64,000 nucleotides of DNA, from positions 9,171,001 through 9,235,000 of the forward strand of contig CATNEN010000001.1 of assembly GCA_950097015.1 (NCBI GenBank). Direction: 5' to 3'. The DNA comes from Macrostomum hystrix. Its lineage: Eukaryota; Platyhelminthes; Macrostomidae. Positions 1 to 12,116 of the stretch are shown piece after piece. Each line of letters starts with the position of its first letter. Position 1 is the first letter of the stretch. Below the pieces are notes generated by a model that was given only the letters and a program-made list of their open reading frames with translations, ran no database searches and had not been told where the DNA came from. Made by a program: the position numbers and the translations under genes.

Positions 1-3000
1 ACAAGAATAACGCACTTCTTCTTAGCAGCCAGCATTGATAGGTAGAGATTAATTAGCTCCAGGTAGCTAGTCGGAGTGGTGTAAAACTTGCGCTTCAGTT
101 CATTGTAGAATCGTTCTGCCATGTCCGTGACGCTGGTGTGAATGATTACGCACATTTCTGAGAGCTTGATCTGAAATACAAGGTCAATGAGTACAATTCG
201 GTTCATTAATGTGAAAATCTGCGCCAATTCATAAAGGTAAATTATGAATAGGCATTTTTTCATTTCAATTAACGATTTTGGTTTCAAAGTATCATACAAA
301 GCGGGAAGTTTCAATGATATATAAATCACGTCGAAAAAATTAAACTTATATTCATTAATAGCATCTGCTTCATGGCTTTGGGATTGCAAAAGCAGCATAT
401 GCAATTTCATAAAAGTCTTTTAGATTTGGTTCTTAACTTCGAGAAAAAAACTCAGGGCAAAAGTTGTCTAAAAATCAATACCAAAAGCGATTTGAAAAGC
501 AGTATTCAGAGAAACGGGAACCACACCATGCCATAAACGTCTGCGCTGTGACACCCGATTATCCGCTCTCAAGAGGATCTCTCTTGACAGAGAATATACT
601 CACCAGGTAAGCTGGTCCCAATGATTCCTGGAATATTTTCTGAGACCGAATGCGTACAAAGTGAACTGCTTAGTTTTTTATTTTTATTTTTGTGCGCAGA
701 GTGCATAAAAACAATCGTAATTTAATCATCCTTTCTTAAAACACGGCCTTACCTTCAACTCGTCGTCTCCAACGTCGGCAGAGCTGAAGAAGCTCTTCGC
801 CACACTCATGAGAGCCTCTCGTGGCCACTCGGTGAACCAGTCGATGGTGCAGCAGTTCACTAGGCTGGGGAACATGCGGCAGCGCGAGCGGAACGCGTTG
901 CCAACCGGCGACATGCAGAGCACGACGTGCAGATTGTTGCGCACCCGATTGATGCAGAAGTCGTAGATGGCGTCGCGATTACCCTCGGCTATGCCAAGGT
1001 CCTTGGCGGCTGGACGGCAGCCGATGATGAGTCGCTCCTTCTCGTCGGCTTCGAATAGATTCGGCACTTCGCCGGAGTTCAGAATATTATTGATATCTTC
1101 GAGGAATTCCTCGACGACAATCTGAGTGTCAGTGAAGAGGAAAACTGTATGTCGGTTCTCAACACCGGCCAAGGTGTACAGCTGTTTGATGTCCTCTCGG
1201 AAGTCTTTGTAGCCGTAGCCGCGGCTGAGCTCAATCTGGAAGCACTTGTAGCTGTTGATGTGAGCGGCCAGCCGCGTCAGAGACTGCTTGCCGGTGCCGC
1301 CAACGCCAACTAGCAGCGCGTTGCCGCGTTCCTGACGGATCATGCGAGCGATTCGCGTCACGTGCTCGATGGCGTCCATAAAGAATACTAGCTTCATCTC
1401 CTTGTTGGACACCATATTGTAGTCATCGAGGTACTGCAAAGGCGAATAAAATTTTATATATATTCTCTTCTTAACCCCTATATATACACGATTTCAGAAT
1501 AGACATTTCTAAAGCAAAAATATCACTTACATCGCCGAGAATTTGCTTCAGCTTGTTAATGTCCGTAAACTCTTCGTACAACCGGTCCGCCTTCTCGGCG
1601 CCCATCTTCATGAAGTCGCCAAACAGGATTGGCTTTTTAATGAAGCTCTCCGCTTCGATCTGTTCGCCAAAGTACTTTGAAGCCATCTCGCAGATGATCT
1701 GGTGGAAGAACATCTTGTCCTCGGCGTTGATCAGACGATCGTGAAATACTCGCTGGGTCTCGTGGCAGAACAGGCGAAACAGCTGGCCCTTGTCGCGCAC
1801 ACAGCCCGGGTCGGCTTGCAGAATGCCCTGCACGCACTTGGACAGATCGCGCAGGTTGAACACGTAGTGGCTCTTGGCCGGCGTCGGCAGCAGGTCAGTC
1901 GACATGCGGAAGTACAGTTCAACAGCGGAGCCAACAATAGCTTCACCCTGGCCACGGATGGATGGCGGGAAGTCTGCCAAGAAGCGCACCATGATGCTGC
2001 TGAACATGTGCTTCAGGGTGTACTCCGATGGCGGAGGCAGGCAGAACATGTTGAAGTGGCGAATCAAGCGGGGTGTGACGGGGTTTCGACCACCGCCAGG
2101 TGGAGCGCACGCGGCGCCCAGCAGCATGTCCTGCACGCTAATCCAGTAGAGCTTGTCGCGCTCGTAGAAGCCGCCAAAGTCCTGGAACTGGCGGAGCAGC
2201 TCGCACGGCGGCTGCGATCCGTAGGTGTCCAACTTCGGCATGTTTAGGTCGTCAACAAAGATGATGACCTTCTTGCCGGCTGGCGCGCCGAGAACATTCT
2301 TGCGCTTCTTCTCCAGCTTGTCCTCGATCATCTCCTGGGTTCGGTTGCTGCTGGTCTGAGCGGAGAAGTTAATGAAGACAGGTACATAGTTGGCTCGCTC
2401 GGCGATGCTGTTCAAATGACCCCTCGCGACCACAGATTTGCCAACACCTGTGCCACCGGTGAAGATCACCGAGCGCCCTAGAGCGAAAGATTTCTCCAGC
2501 AGGTAGCCGAATCGCACGGTATCCACGGTTGGTACCACCATCTCGAAGAACGGGATGTTCTTGTTGTAGCTGAAGGCTGGTATGATTTTCTCCCACAGAT
2601 CCATTCTCTTCGTGTCCATGTCGACATAGGAGCTCCACAGGTCGCCACTGTTGGGCAGACGAGCATCGCCATTGTCCTCAAACTGCTGGCGCACGAAATT
2701 GTCGATTGAATCCCAGTTGGCGTCGATTGTGTTGCCGCCGACGCCCCACAGGTAGGAGAAGACAAAGCTGGTGCAGACCAGCGGCTTCACCTTGTTCTCA
2801 TCGCCAGCCATAGATGGGGCGCCTGGACCGCATAGAAGACTCTGGAACAAGTTGCACACTGTCATAACCTTGGCGATGTTGACCTGGGCCATCGCCTGTG
2901 TGCACTTCTTGTTGATGAAGGCCAGTCCAGGATCTATGTACTTGTTGAACAGTTCGTACACGTACTCGATTAGATCTTCGCGGAAGTTGCACTCCTTCGT

Positions 3001-3476
3001 TAGCTTGGTTAGCCAGGTGCGAACGTACGGGCGCCAGCCCATGTCTTCCGGATCCACATAGACCATGCCGCAACGGGACACTGTGGCTGGGGACGCCACT
3101 GCGAGGTCCTGCACCTCGAACAGCATGTGAATGAATGGCGTAAGCTTGATGCGCTCGGAGTTGGCCAGGCAGAGCATTTTGTTATCGTCCAGCACAGTGT
3201 TCATGTTCTCGATCCAGAGTGCGTCTACTGGGCCGTCACAGATCACCCACTGATGATCCTCTGTCTCGTCCTGGGTATTTTAAATTAATGGAGTGGGCAG
3301 TGGTACGTCAGTTATAAGCTTTTTATTATATTTAATAATGTTGTCAACAAATTATCGGTCTTTTAAGCCCTGCGATGGGGTTTTAGCCTAGAGGTTACAT
3401 CGTCGAACTTACGACTTCAAGGTTGGGGGTTCGATTCTCGACTCCACTGGAACAGTTCATGTCTATAGTAACGCAC

Positions 3477-3526
<50 letters not shown>

Positions 3527-6500
3527 TTCAGGGGGCATTCCCGCACCCGCAGCCAGCGAAGAGGCGATTCTGCCCATTCCGCTGGCTCCTGAGCACTCAT
3601 GGACACAGATGTTGTACGCAGGCACACGCTCCCACAGGTGTGTACATCTGCCCTAACTTTCCCATCGTCAGGCAGTGTACACTTTCAGTGTGCCTTGGAG
3701 GTTGGCCCTCGAGGTCGTAAATTGCTCGACCAGCCCCCAAGCCTTCTCTCCACGGCTGCGCCCCAATTTAATGTGGCCTCGCCGCTGAATCGAGCTCAGG
3801 GACCTTGGTGCGAGAGGCAAACGCGGTAACCACTCTGCCACTCACTTCCTAGTAAGGCACATAACTCTGCATTGCTTAGTTTCACCCAGTTGTTAAATGG
3901 GTACCAGCATTAGCTAGGGCTAATTTAGGGTTGTTGTGTCGTCCCCACAGTCCATGGACTATATAGCCGTACACAGCTCAACAGCCGTCAGATGCGTCGT
4001 GGAATAGCTGCAGCTGCACAGTCGGCTGCGTATCAGTACACACAGTAAATACATTTGAAAAGTAAGGCTTCTTAGCTGAACTTACAGCACACGCAGTGCG
4101 CACTGACACTCCCATGAGGCCATCGTGCCACTCCATTGTCTGCAAATTGTAGGAGCCGTAGAGCTCTCCCATGGTGATTGACTTGGGATTTAGCACGTAA
4201 GTCTTCACCGGTTGGTACTCCGGGCGACTTGGGCTCTTTTTCTTGAGGCTGTCCAGCACATCGGCCAGAACTCTGTACACCGTGGTCTTGCCACCGCCAG
4301 TTGGTCCGACAAGCATGACACCGTGGCGTACCAGCAGCGTCTCCCAGAACTGAATAACCTTCAGCACCTGAGAGTCGTCCACCTGCAGGCCTCGACTAGT
4401 AATGATGCTGCAGATCTCCTCTCTGAATAGGCCGTAGTCGTGCTCTGGTAGTTGCACGCCAGGGAACAAGTCTAGCAGGATGGCCTTGAAAAGCACCGCA
4501 TCCTGCTTGAGGAACTTGGGCAGATTGGAGTCCCTGAGAGCACGAATCAGCACCACATCCTCGTGCTTGTCTGGGTTCTCACGCTTCAACGCGCCGGCCA
4601 TCACCAGCACAGACTTCAGGGCGCGCATACCGAAATCGTAGTGATCCTGCTGCGAGAGCTGCTCGCTGCACAGTTTGTACATCTGCGTCATCTTTAGCGC
4701 GAGATTCTTTGACGATTCGAAGCCTTCCGAGTAGAGAATGACCTCAGCGATGAGTCGGTAGTCCGGCACCATCATTGAGATGGGACGGAAGAGGGCTTTC
4801 AGGTTGTCAGGCAGCTCGGTACGGCCAGCGTAGCCTGGGTTCATTGTGATGAAGGCCGCGCATGTCTTCACCAGCTTGATTTCGCGACCCTCGAACATGA
4901 AGCGGAACATGTTGCCAGCCTTGGCCTGTCTGATGGTGATCAGCTGCTGGGCGATCACAGACAGCACCTCGATGTCGATTCGATTGAATTCGTCGAAGCA
5001 GCACCAGGCTCCAGACTGGGCCAGGCCACTGAAGAAGCGGCCCATCATTTTGTAGTCCAGACCGTCGGAGCAGTTGAACACAACGCACTGCTTGGCCAGA
5101 GACTTGGCCAGGTCTTTGGTAGTTTCGGTCTTTCCAGTACCAGCTGGACCGGCGGGGGCGCCGCCCAGGTCGAGCTGCAAAGCTCCCATGAGGCACAGGT
5201 AGCACCGATCAGTCAGAGGTGTGATTACCAGACGGGGCGAGGCACCGAGGTACTCATAGCCGTAGTAATAGCGGCTGTTTGACATCTTCACAATGCAATT
5301 GTCCTCGTCCTTATCCCAGTAGTATCGTAGCTGCTTCTGCCAGTCGAACGACCCGACATCGTCAATCTCATTTTCCACCATCTCGGTCACCATGTCGCGG
5401 GCATGGACATCGATGGTGATGAGCGCGCAGAGCAGAGCCCGGAGCAGCTTTGGCAGCTCGCCGCGCACAACTGCCGCGAGCTTGTTGAGGTCCTGGAAGC
5501 ATTTCTGCTCGAACTTCTTCATTCCTTCGAGCCGCGCGTCCGGCTCGCCGCTCAGGATTTCTTCGATCTCGTCACACCACATGGCCTGGCTGACCGTAAG
5601 CACCACCTGCGAGCAGTGCCGCGTCAGCCACTCCTCGCGCTTCGAGTCCGTGTAGTCGAGCAGCGACGCCTTGGTCAACTTGCGCAGGTTGCTAAACATG
5701 GCCTCTTCAACTTTTCCAAGCCAGTCTTCCACATTGCCGCGGGCCTTCAGTCCCTTGCCGAGGGACACCTTCTCACCCTCAGGCGACAGCATGGCGTGGA
5801 TGTCGTTGCTGTAGGTCACCTCGTTGGGGTCGGCAGCAGGTTCGCCATCCTGTGGAGTCTTCGGTGCCAGAATGCCGAACTCCAGCTTGGAGATGGCGTC
5901 GAAGCACTTGCGAAGGTGCGGCTGCACAGCTTGCGGATTGCGCGTCTGGGCCAGAATCTCCAGCAGCTCATCGTTCGACAGGAAGTAGAAACGTGGAAAG
6001 ACGACGCGCTTCGATTCCAGGTAGTCCTCCAAGCACTTCTGAATCTCGTCAAGCAGCAGGTTATTGTTCTTGAAGGTCTCCAGCAGGCCGGCTTGTGTGG
6101 CGTAGCGCATCGCCATGGGAGCCTTTTGGGCTTTGCGCATGACCTCCTTGTACGACTTATCAACCGACATGAAAGACTTCGATTCAGACGGTAGCTGCTT
6201 CTGAATGTCTGGGGCGCTGAACACAGACTCCAGGTACATCCAATTACGCTGGCATGTGATCCATTCTTCGAGAGTTTTGCCGAACAGTTCCAGGTTTGCC
6301 TGCCAATCGTCAACGCGGTGCTTGATTGGACCAACGTGACGCGAAGAAGCGATTGTGGCAATGTTGATGTTCGAGTCGTCCCACAACTGCTGGATGTCGT
6401 CTGTTCCGCCAAGCATGTATACGTCTTTGTAAATATGCTCTTTGTACGGCAAGATGATAAACTCTTGCGTCTTCCAAGCCTCCTCAACTCGGAGTAGGAT

Positions 6501-9500
6501 CTGCTCCAAACTAGCCTCCGAGCTAGCTTGGCCTGAGACTTCCTGCAGCGCCTCCGAGTGCTCGAATGCTTTGATCTGGATCAGTGTTCCCAGGGTGAAT
6601 GGTTCTGGCTGGTCTCGTAGAGCCAGTGAAACAATCTCCTCGATCTTGTTCCAGTGCCGATCCTTCAGGTTGACATTTCGCAGGTCGGTCACAACTGGCA
6701 GCTTGACGCGCATGTCGTCGACCTTCTCTTTGAGTCGGGGCACTACTGGATTTGGCGGCAGACCCTTCTCTAGCTGCTGCACAGCCTTCATGTACTTCAT
6801 TGTAATGTTGCTCAGGTCCTCAACGTCGAGCTCCATGAAGGGTGCCGCCTTCCACTGATCCAGGTACTTGTCCCACTCGTCAATTGAGTTCCAGAGCATC
6901 TCCTTCAGTCTGAGCTCGGCCAAAACCTCTTCTAGCTCGTCGAACTTGGTCTGTTCGACTTTGAAGTTCTTCTGATAGGACTTGTATTGGTAAGCCCTCC
7001 TTCGCAGCTCTTCCATCCGAGCGAGCAGTTTGGCCACCTCCTTCATGACCTTGTCCTTCTCGCTGTTCACGTCCAGAATCATGGGATTCTGAGCCTCCTG
7101 CTTCACTTCGCGAACTTCCTTGTTGATCTCGGCAATGTCTCGCTCCATGCAGGATACGAACTTGTCCAGGTTGGCCTCACGCTCAGCCAGAGCCTTGTCA
7201 ATGGCGTTCTTGGCTTTGTCGATGGAGGGGAACAGTGTCTGGAAGACTGCCTGGTCTTCAGGCGGCACTGGCACTTTGAAGTGATCGACCAGTTCGTACA
7301 TCTCCTTGACAACCTCGGCCTCGTTCTCAAGTGGTTCAATTCGCTGCTGAATCTCGTCCAGGAAGGTCAGCAGATCAACATAGTCGGTCGTGTCCTTGGG
7401 CTCCTGGAGCAGCTTATACTCAGCGTCCTGGCTTTCCTTCACCAGCCGGTCGACTTCGCCGCGCGCCAGCCTGGGCAGCAGGTCGTGAATGGCCTCCAGG
7501 CAGCGCTGAGGCGAAGGAATAAGCAGCGACTTCATGGTGGCTCCGTTGACCAGCAGCATGCCTATCGGGCGCTCTTCCACAATGCCTGTCGCCATGCGCT
7601 CCTGACGGTTGTAGCGCTTCAGAGCTTCGCGGAAGAACTCAACGTCTGCAAGGAATGATGAAGCATAAATAGTAAAAATGCTGGCTTAATAAAAGCAAAA
7701 CTATTGGCTATAGCTTGTACTATAGCACTAATATAGGGATAGAGTTGAGTGCGAAATAGAACTGAGGAAAAAGCATGCCTTCAAGAATAAAAGTACTTTG
7801 CTAACGTCTTTTTACGTGCTAGGCTGTGAATCGTATTAGAAGTAGACTTACCAAAAATACATAAGATTAAAATTACTACAAGCTGCTAGTTTTCTAGCAA
7901 CTCTCAGCTCTGTAGCTCGAAAGTGCAGGAAAAAAACAATTCAGAAAAAATCTAGCAAAGGAAATATTTCATAAGTCGAACTATTTTAAGAAAGGAGACT
8001 CGAAAACAACTCAATGTCAACTTATGTCACCTTTTCGCATCTTTTGCGGCCCGAAAAATCCTTCGTTAAAAGCTGTTCGGAGAAGCGAAAACGTTAGCAT
8101 TAGCAGTCTACGGGTTTGTAACGCACCACTCGGCAATAACTCAACAACAAAGGTTAGAAATTGGTTTCTCAAAAACTATTTCGACTGGGTAATTTTAAGC
8201 GCTGTTAGAAGGAGCACGCAGAGAATAAGGTTCTTGAACTTTTATTTTAATTAGTTCGTTGTCTGATGAAATCATCTTAATTTCGTTTAGGAGAAGCCAC
8301 TCACCAATGCGGGCCTGCTTGAAGGAGTCCAAGTCGGTGGCCTCATTCTCCTGGTAGAACTTTCTAAATGGCTCGAACGTGTTCGAGTACTGGTTGGCAG
8401 CGTTGAAGGCGGCATCTAGGCTGTCCCGGATGTGCTGTGTGATGGCGGCCATGTGTCTGTCATCTTCGAACATCGCCTGCAGTGATAAGATTTCAAATCT
8501 GTGTGCAGTCACTGACCTTTCAATTGATGAACAGTTTATAATGTTAAAAAAATGATGTTTCTTACCAACAAGCTCGGTCCATCCCCGCAAGTCTTCTCCT
8601 CGAACTTGTTGTTGATGATTGGCCGTGTGAACGCGTCGAAGTAAGCATCCGGCACAAGATTCTGAACATTGAGAACAACATCCTTGAAAGCCTCCACAAT
8701 GACACTGATCTCGTCGACAAAGTCTTTGTTGGAGGGTGAGAAGTCGATCTGCATTAGGTCGAGCACGAATTCGGTAATGAATAGAGGCGGAACCTTGACC
8801 ACCGGCTCCTCGGCAGGGGCTGCGGTGCCCGACTTTGGCCTGTCCTCCGGTGGTCCCACGCGCGGAACTGCCGGCGCTGCAGCTGGAGCAGCAGGTACCG
8901 GCTTCTCGTCTTCGTCGTCATCATCGTCATCCTGACGGTTGTAGGATTGAATTTCTTCCAGCGATGGTGTGTTAGCCAGCTGCTCCTGCAGGTAGTTCAA
9001 CATGGTTGTCACGGAGTTGACCGCCAGAACATGCATGGTGTTCACTATGAGGTAGTCGGCCAGGCGGATGAAGCAGGTGAGGCGCTGGCAGTGATTTCGC
9101 TTGTTTGCCTGCTCAGTGTAGGTCATCTTGTCAGGGCTCTCCTCGGCGTAGATGTCCATGTCGTAGCTCTGCATCATGTAGCTGCTTGCTGTGCCTGGCG
9201 GCTCCATCAGGGCTTCATCAACGAAGTAATCGTCGGGCGTGAAGCCGGCCTCCAGGAGGGCAGTGCGACAGGCGGTTCGCACCACCTCTTTGACAAGGTC
9301 GCGGAACTCCTTCAGACGCTTAGAGACTTCGTCCAGCTGCTCCTGCTGAGCGGTCTTGAAGTCCGGCAGTCGGTAGGTGCGGCCCTTGTCAATCTTGCAC
9401 AGGCCCATGTCGCTGATACGGTAGCACATTTCACGCACGTTGAGAATAGCCGGTCGCAATGACCGATTGATGATGAACAGGTTCTCGTCTAGGGCTTTCT

Positions 9501-11026
9501 TCGCCCGATCGATCTTGATCCAGTTCACAGTCTTCTTCCAGGTCATGAAGGCCTTCCACTTCTTGAAGTCGAAGAAAGTTCTACGCTTCACAATGTCAGC
9601 TACTATGCTGTACTCGTAGATGAAGCGCTCCAACGGCAGGTACTCGATGTCGGTGTCACCCACTCGCATCCGGACGAAGCCGCCTTCGATACTGAGCGTT
9701 GCATAGTCGCTCTGATCCATCTTGTTGTAGTCAACCACTCTGTGGATATTTTAGGTATTATTGTGAAGTTCATGTGAATTTTTTAGGGTTTTTATATGAT
9801 GGACAAGCAGTTTATGATAAAACTCACTTCAACTTGTAAGAGTTAAATCCGACGTTGGTGATCGGTACGGCAGGATTGAGGTAGAAGAACTTGATCTTCG
9901 GGTTCGTCCTGAGGACGCCAATCACCTTCATGATGTCCGTCTCACCGTAGAATTGCGAGGCGTCTAAATTTATTTTTAGAAATTCAAGCTTGATAATAAT
10001 GATTGCAATAGTTTGTAGCTGCATCAAGTACAACATTTAGTAATAAATGTGACGCTCAACAATTTGTAACATTCGACAGCCAATGCAAAAAAAACATCGT
10101 GAGTTCGATTTTTCCTTGGATTAAGTTTCAAACTGAAATTTGACTCTTTGTGCCCCTAAAAACGCATAGGTGATAATGAAATTCAACATTTTTGTTTGGT
10201 CTTGCTCCCTGAAGTTACCTCTTTCGGTTTGGTGTTAGAGTTTGTAATCTCAAGGCTGAAATTTGTCGCAGGTTAGTAAAATGTTTGCTTAAAAGCATGT
10301 AAGAGCATCTTGCTGTCAAAGAAAGCAATAGACAAGCTCTGAGAGTGTTCCGCTGCTCACCAACTTCCACTTTGGTCCGACTGACGCTCGCGGAGGCGGC
10401 GTGCACTCGGCCCTGAGCTGAAGGCTTCCGCGGCTCCTCCGCTAGGGCCTGCTGCTCAAGCGACAGAAGGCCGTTTGCTTCAGCTGCGGCTGCAGCAGCT
10501 GCCGCACTCTGCGGCCGGCTCATCGTCTCCTGGCGCTCCTTGAGCGGCTCCGGCAGCTCTGGAAGGCCGGCTCGAGTGTCGTCCGTCAGCGGCTCCAGGA
10601 CGCCGGAGCGGCGCAACTTCTTCGGATCGGGTCCGTCGCGCCATTTGCCCTCCTCCTGCAGCTTCTCTTTGGCCTTCTGGCGGATGTAATCCGGGTGGCT
10701 GATGTGCTGACGTTGCTTCAGCGTCGCCTGAAATTTTCGAATCGTTTTTTAGACTCTCCATTGATGCAATAACCCATTGAAAATTGACTGGGCATTCACA
10801 AAAAAAATTGTAATCTCACCAAAGGCTCCAAGTAGTTGCTCGACGGGGTCGCCAATGTGCGCTGCTGTGCTTTAGTCGGCTTCATCATGCGCAGCTGACT
10901 CTTGGCGCCCGGAAAGCTGGCCTTGCCAGCGTCCAGCATGGTGCGTGTGGCCAGCAGGTCGCCGCCACTGCCCGAGTTGTTGGCGTTACCGCCTGTGTCT
11001 GGTTGAAGCTCATTGGTCACTGACAT
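1..11026 (-). CDS. DNAH6: Axonemal dynein heavy chain, DNAH6-like (5' two thirds; C-terminus outside window)
   Basis: Microtubule motor subunit of an inner dynein arm in motile cilia. Coding exons, in order of translation: 11026-10820, 10727-10361, 9963-9828, 9739-8566, 8476-8305, 7645-4086, 3270-1531, 1433-753, 170-1. All introns are GT-AG and every phase joins, giving about 2,735 residues before the edge. Seen: tail and linker, then AAA1 with Walker A GPAGTGKT near residue 1518 and Walker [12 protein letters not shown]2 GPTGGGKTT near 1799; AAA3 GGTGVGKS near 2144; AAA4 GVGGTGKQ near 2495; the last exon carries TSYLELI, which lies just before the stalk in this family. Motifs such as [10 protein letters not shown] and [15 protein letters not shown] recall DNAH6 rather than the DNAH3/7/12 group; that assignment is from memory. 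The missing part would be stalk, AAA5, AAA6 and C-terminus. The N-terminal 190 residues are Ala/Gln/Glu-rich and poorly conserved. All P-loops look intact. Confidence 0.95.
171..752 (-). other. Dynein intron, AT-rich, nothing recognised
   Basis: Intron between the last two dynein exons in the window, with donor GTAAGG at 752 and acceptor CAG ending at 171 on the minus strand. No repeat, ORF or motif was recognised. Confidence 0.85.
3477..3849 (-). mobile_element. tRNA-derived SINE-like element with TTA-repeat tail, inside dynein intron
   Basis: Read on the minus strand, 3844-3779 resembles a tRNA Leu/Ser-type head: an A-box-like TGGCAGAGTGGTTA, then TGCCTCTCGCACC, then a B-box-like GAGCTCGATTC. 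A body follows to about 3530 and then a (TTA)n tail at 3526-3478. Flanks TAGTAACGCAC (3466-3476) and TAGTAAGGCAC (3850-3860) match at 10 of 11 positions, as expected for a target-site duplication. Related copies lie at 42.56-42.87 kb and 56.09-56.30 kb. The element has no coding capacity. The family name is unknown to me. Confidence 0.7.
3478..3527. repeat. (TAA)n microsatellite
   Basis: About 16 uninterrupted TAA triplets, best explained as the 3' tail of the minus-strand SINE-like element. Confidence 0.9.
7646..8304 (-). other. Dynein intron, nothing recognised
   Basis: A 659-bp intron between dynein exons 6 and 5, AT-rich. No repeat or coding signal was recognised. The ORF over 8195-8590 only extends the neighbouring exon into the intron. 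Confidence 0.8.
9964..10360 (-). other. Dynein intron, nothing recognised
   Basis: A 397-bp intron between dynein exons 3 and 2, with donor GTGAGC at 10360 and acceptor TTTAG ending at 9964. No other structure was seen. Confidence 0.8.
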
Positions 11027-11034
11027 GGCAGTGA

Positions 11035-11046
11035 CTGAAATAGAAA
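11035..11046 (-). promoter_or_regulatory. Splice acceptor just upstream of dynein start codon
   Basis: On the minus strand a pyrimidine-rich stretch ending TTTCAG stops at 11035, only 8 nt before the ATG at 11026. It could be the 3' end of a 5'-UTR intron or a spliced-leader trans-splice acceptor. The sequence does not tell which. Confidence 0.5.
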
Positions 11047-12116
11047 AATTTTGTAACATTGAGTTAAAAGGCTAATTAAATTTAGCCTTAACGTTTTTTA
11101 ATATGAAACTCGATGAATATACAAAAAGTATAGAAATAAGGCGACTAAAAGATTATGTTTGATTAATCTATTGGTTTTAATCCTTAGTTCTGCAAGCATA
11201 CATATGGAATATAATTCTATTTTAGCAGGTTGATTAAGCTAATTTTAAGCAAAACCATAAAAAACTAAAGAACTATATTTACAGTATATTGTTCGACTTT
11301 GATATTTGATACTTTAAAAGTATACCGCACGCCCCAGGTTTCAGAGACAAATTTTTACTTTGTTAAAGGACCATAGTAGAATACCAAAAGGCATTCATAA
11401 ATTTTTGGTAAAATGCATTTGAAATATACAAACTAAGTCGTATTTTCGATGTTTGTCTGATAGGAAATATATAATGGTAGAAAAATTCATGGGCAATATA
11501 GAAAATAACAAAAAGAAATAAACTGCAATAAACTGACTAGAAAGTTCGAATAGTTGGATCATTCGAATAGTCGACAAATTAGATCAAGAAGTTAGATTTT
11601 TTTGCTAGTAGATTCTTTAATTCCTAAGAATGCAAAAAATAAGTTTAAGGTAAGCTTTAAACTGTTCTCAAAATAAAGAACTCCTATTTTATTTCAAGAT
11701 AATTCTTTGACGAAATAATATGCCTAGCGACCCGAACGTAAACTTTGCTAGCTATCTGTAAATGATAAAGCGTTTCGAAATCAAATTTAATTTCTTTAAC
11801 ACAGCAACGCCATCGCAACAATACTTATAACAAATTTGACGACTGCTTTTAAAGGATATAAATAAACAAATCATTCATTAAGTACTAAAGTAGCATAGCA
11901 TACTTAATTGTATCCTTATTATTTTTATCTTTAGCTTTCTATTTTGAATACGTTGTTTATTTTGAACTTTTCAATTTCCTAGAACTACAACTGCAGCAAA
12001 AAAACTACTAATAAGTCATAGTAAATACTATTGAAATCAGAAGTTACTACGTACATATTTATCTCGTTTTTTGTAATCAAGAGTGCTTTCTATTCTAGTT
12101 TTTTCTCTCACTTGCT
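11047..12116. other. Divergent intergenic region between dynein and gamma-SNAP
   Basis: About 1.07 kb of AT-rich sequence between two head-to-head genes, so it should hold both promoters. I could not identify a convincing TATA or initiator element. A possible splice acceptor (TATTCTAG, ending at 12098) lies 18 nt before the gamma-SNAP ATG. Confidence 0.5.

Larger units (their letters stand above)
3370..3990 (+). mobile_element. Second SINE-like element, interrupted by the minus-strand element
   Basis: The plus-strand flanks of the inserted element look like the two halves of another tRNA-derived SINE. The left half (3370-3476) has a tRNA-like segment with the B-box GGTTCGATTCT. The right half (3850-3990) has a segment with TCTGCATTGCT, resembling the conserved central domain of several animal SINEs, and ends near CAGTCCATGGACT. 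The same order of blocks is seen on the minus strand at 55.31-55.06 kb. The reconstruction as one interrupted element is inference. Confidence 0.5.

Noticed and set aside
3779-3844. tRNA gene
   Set aside because: It has A-box and B-box-like sequences, but cloverleaf pairing is poor and the sequence continues into a repeated body with a TTA tail, as in SINEs. The same holds for the heads near 42.8, 55.3 and 56.3 kb.
5403-6194. 263-codon plus-strand ORF and others over the dynein exons
   Set aside because: Antisense shadows of the long GC-rich dynein exons.
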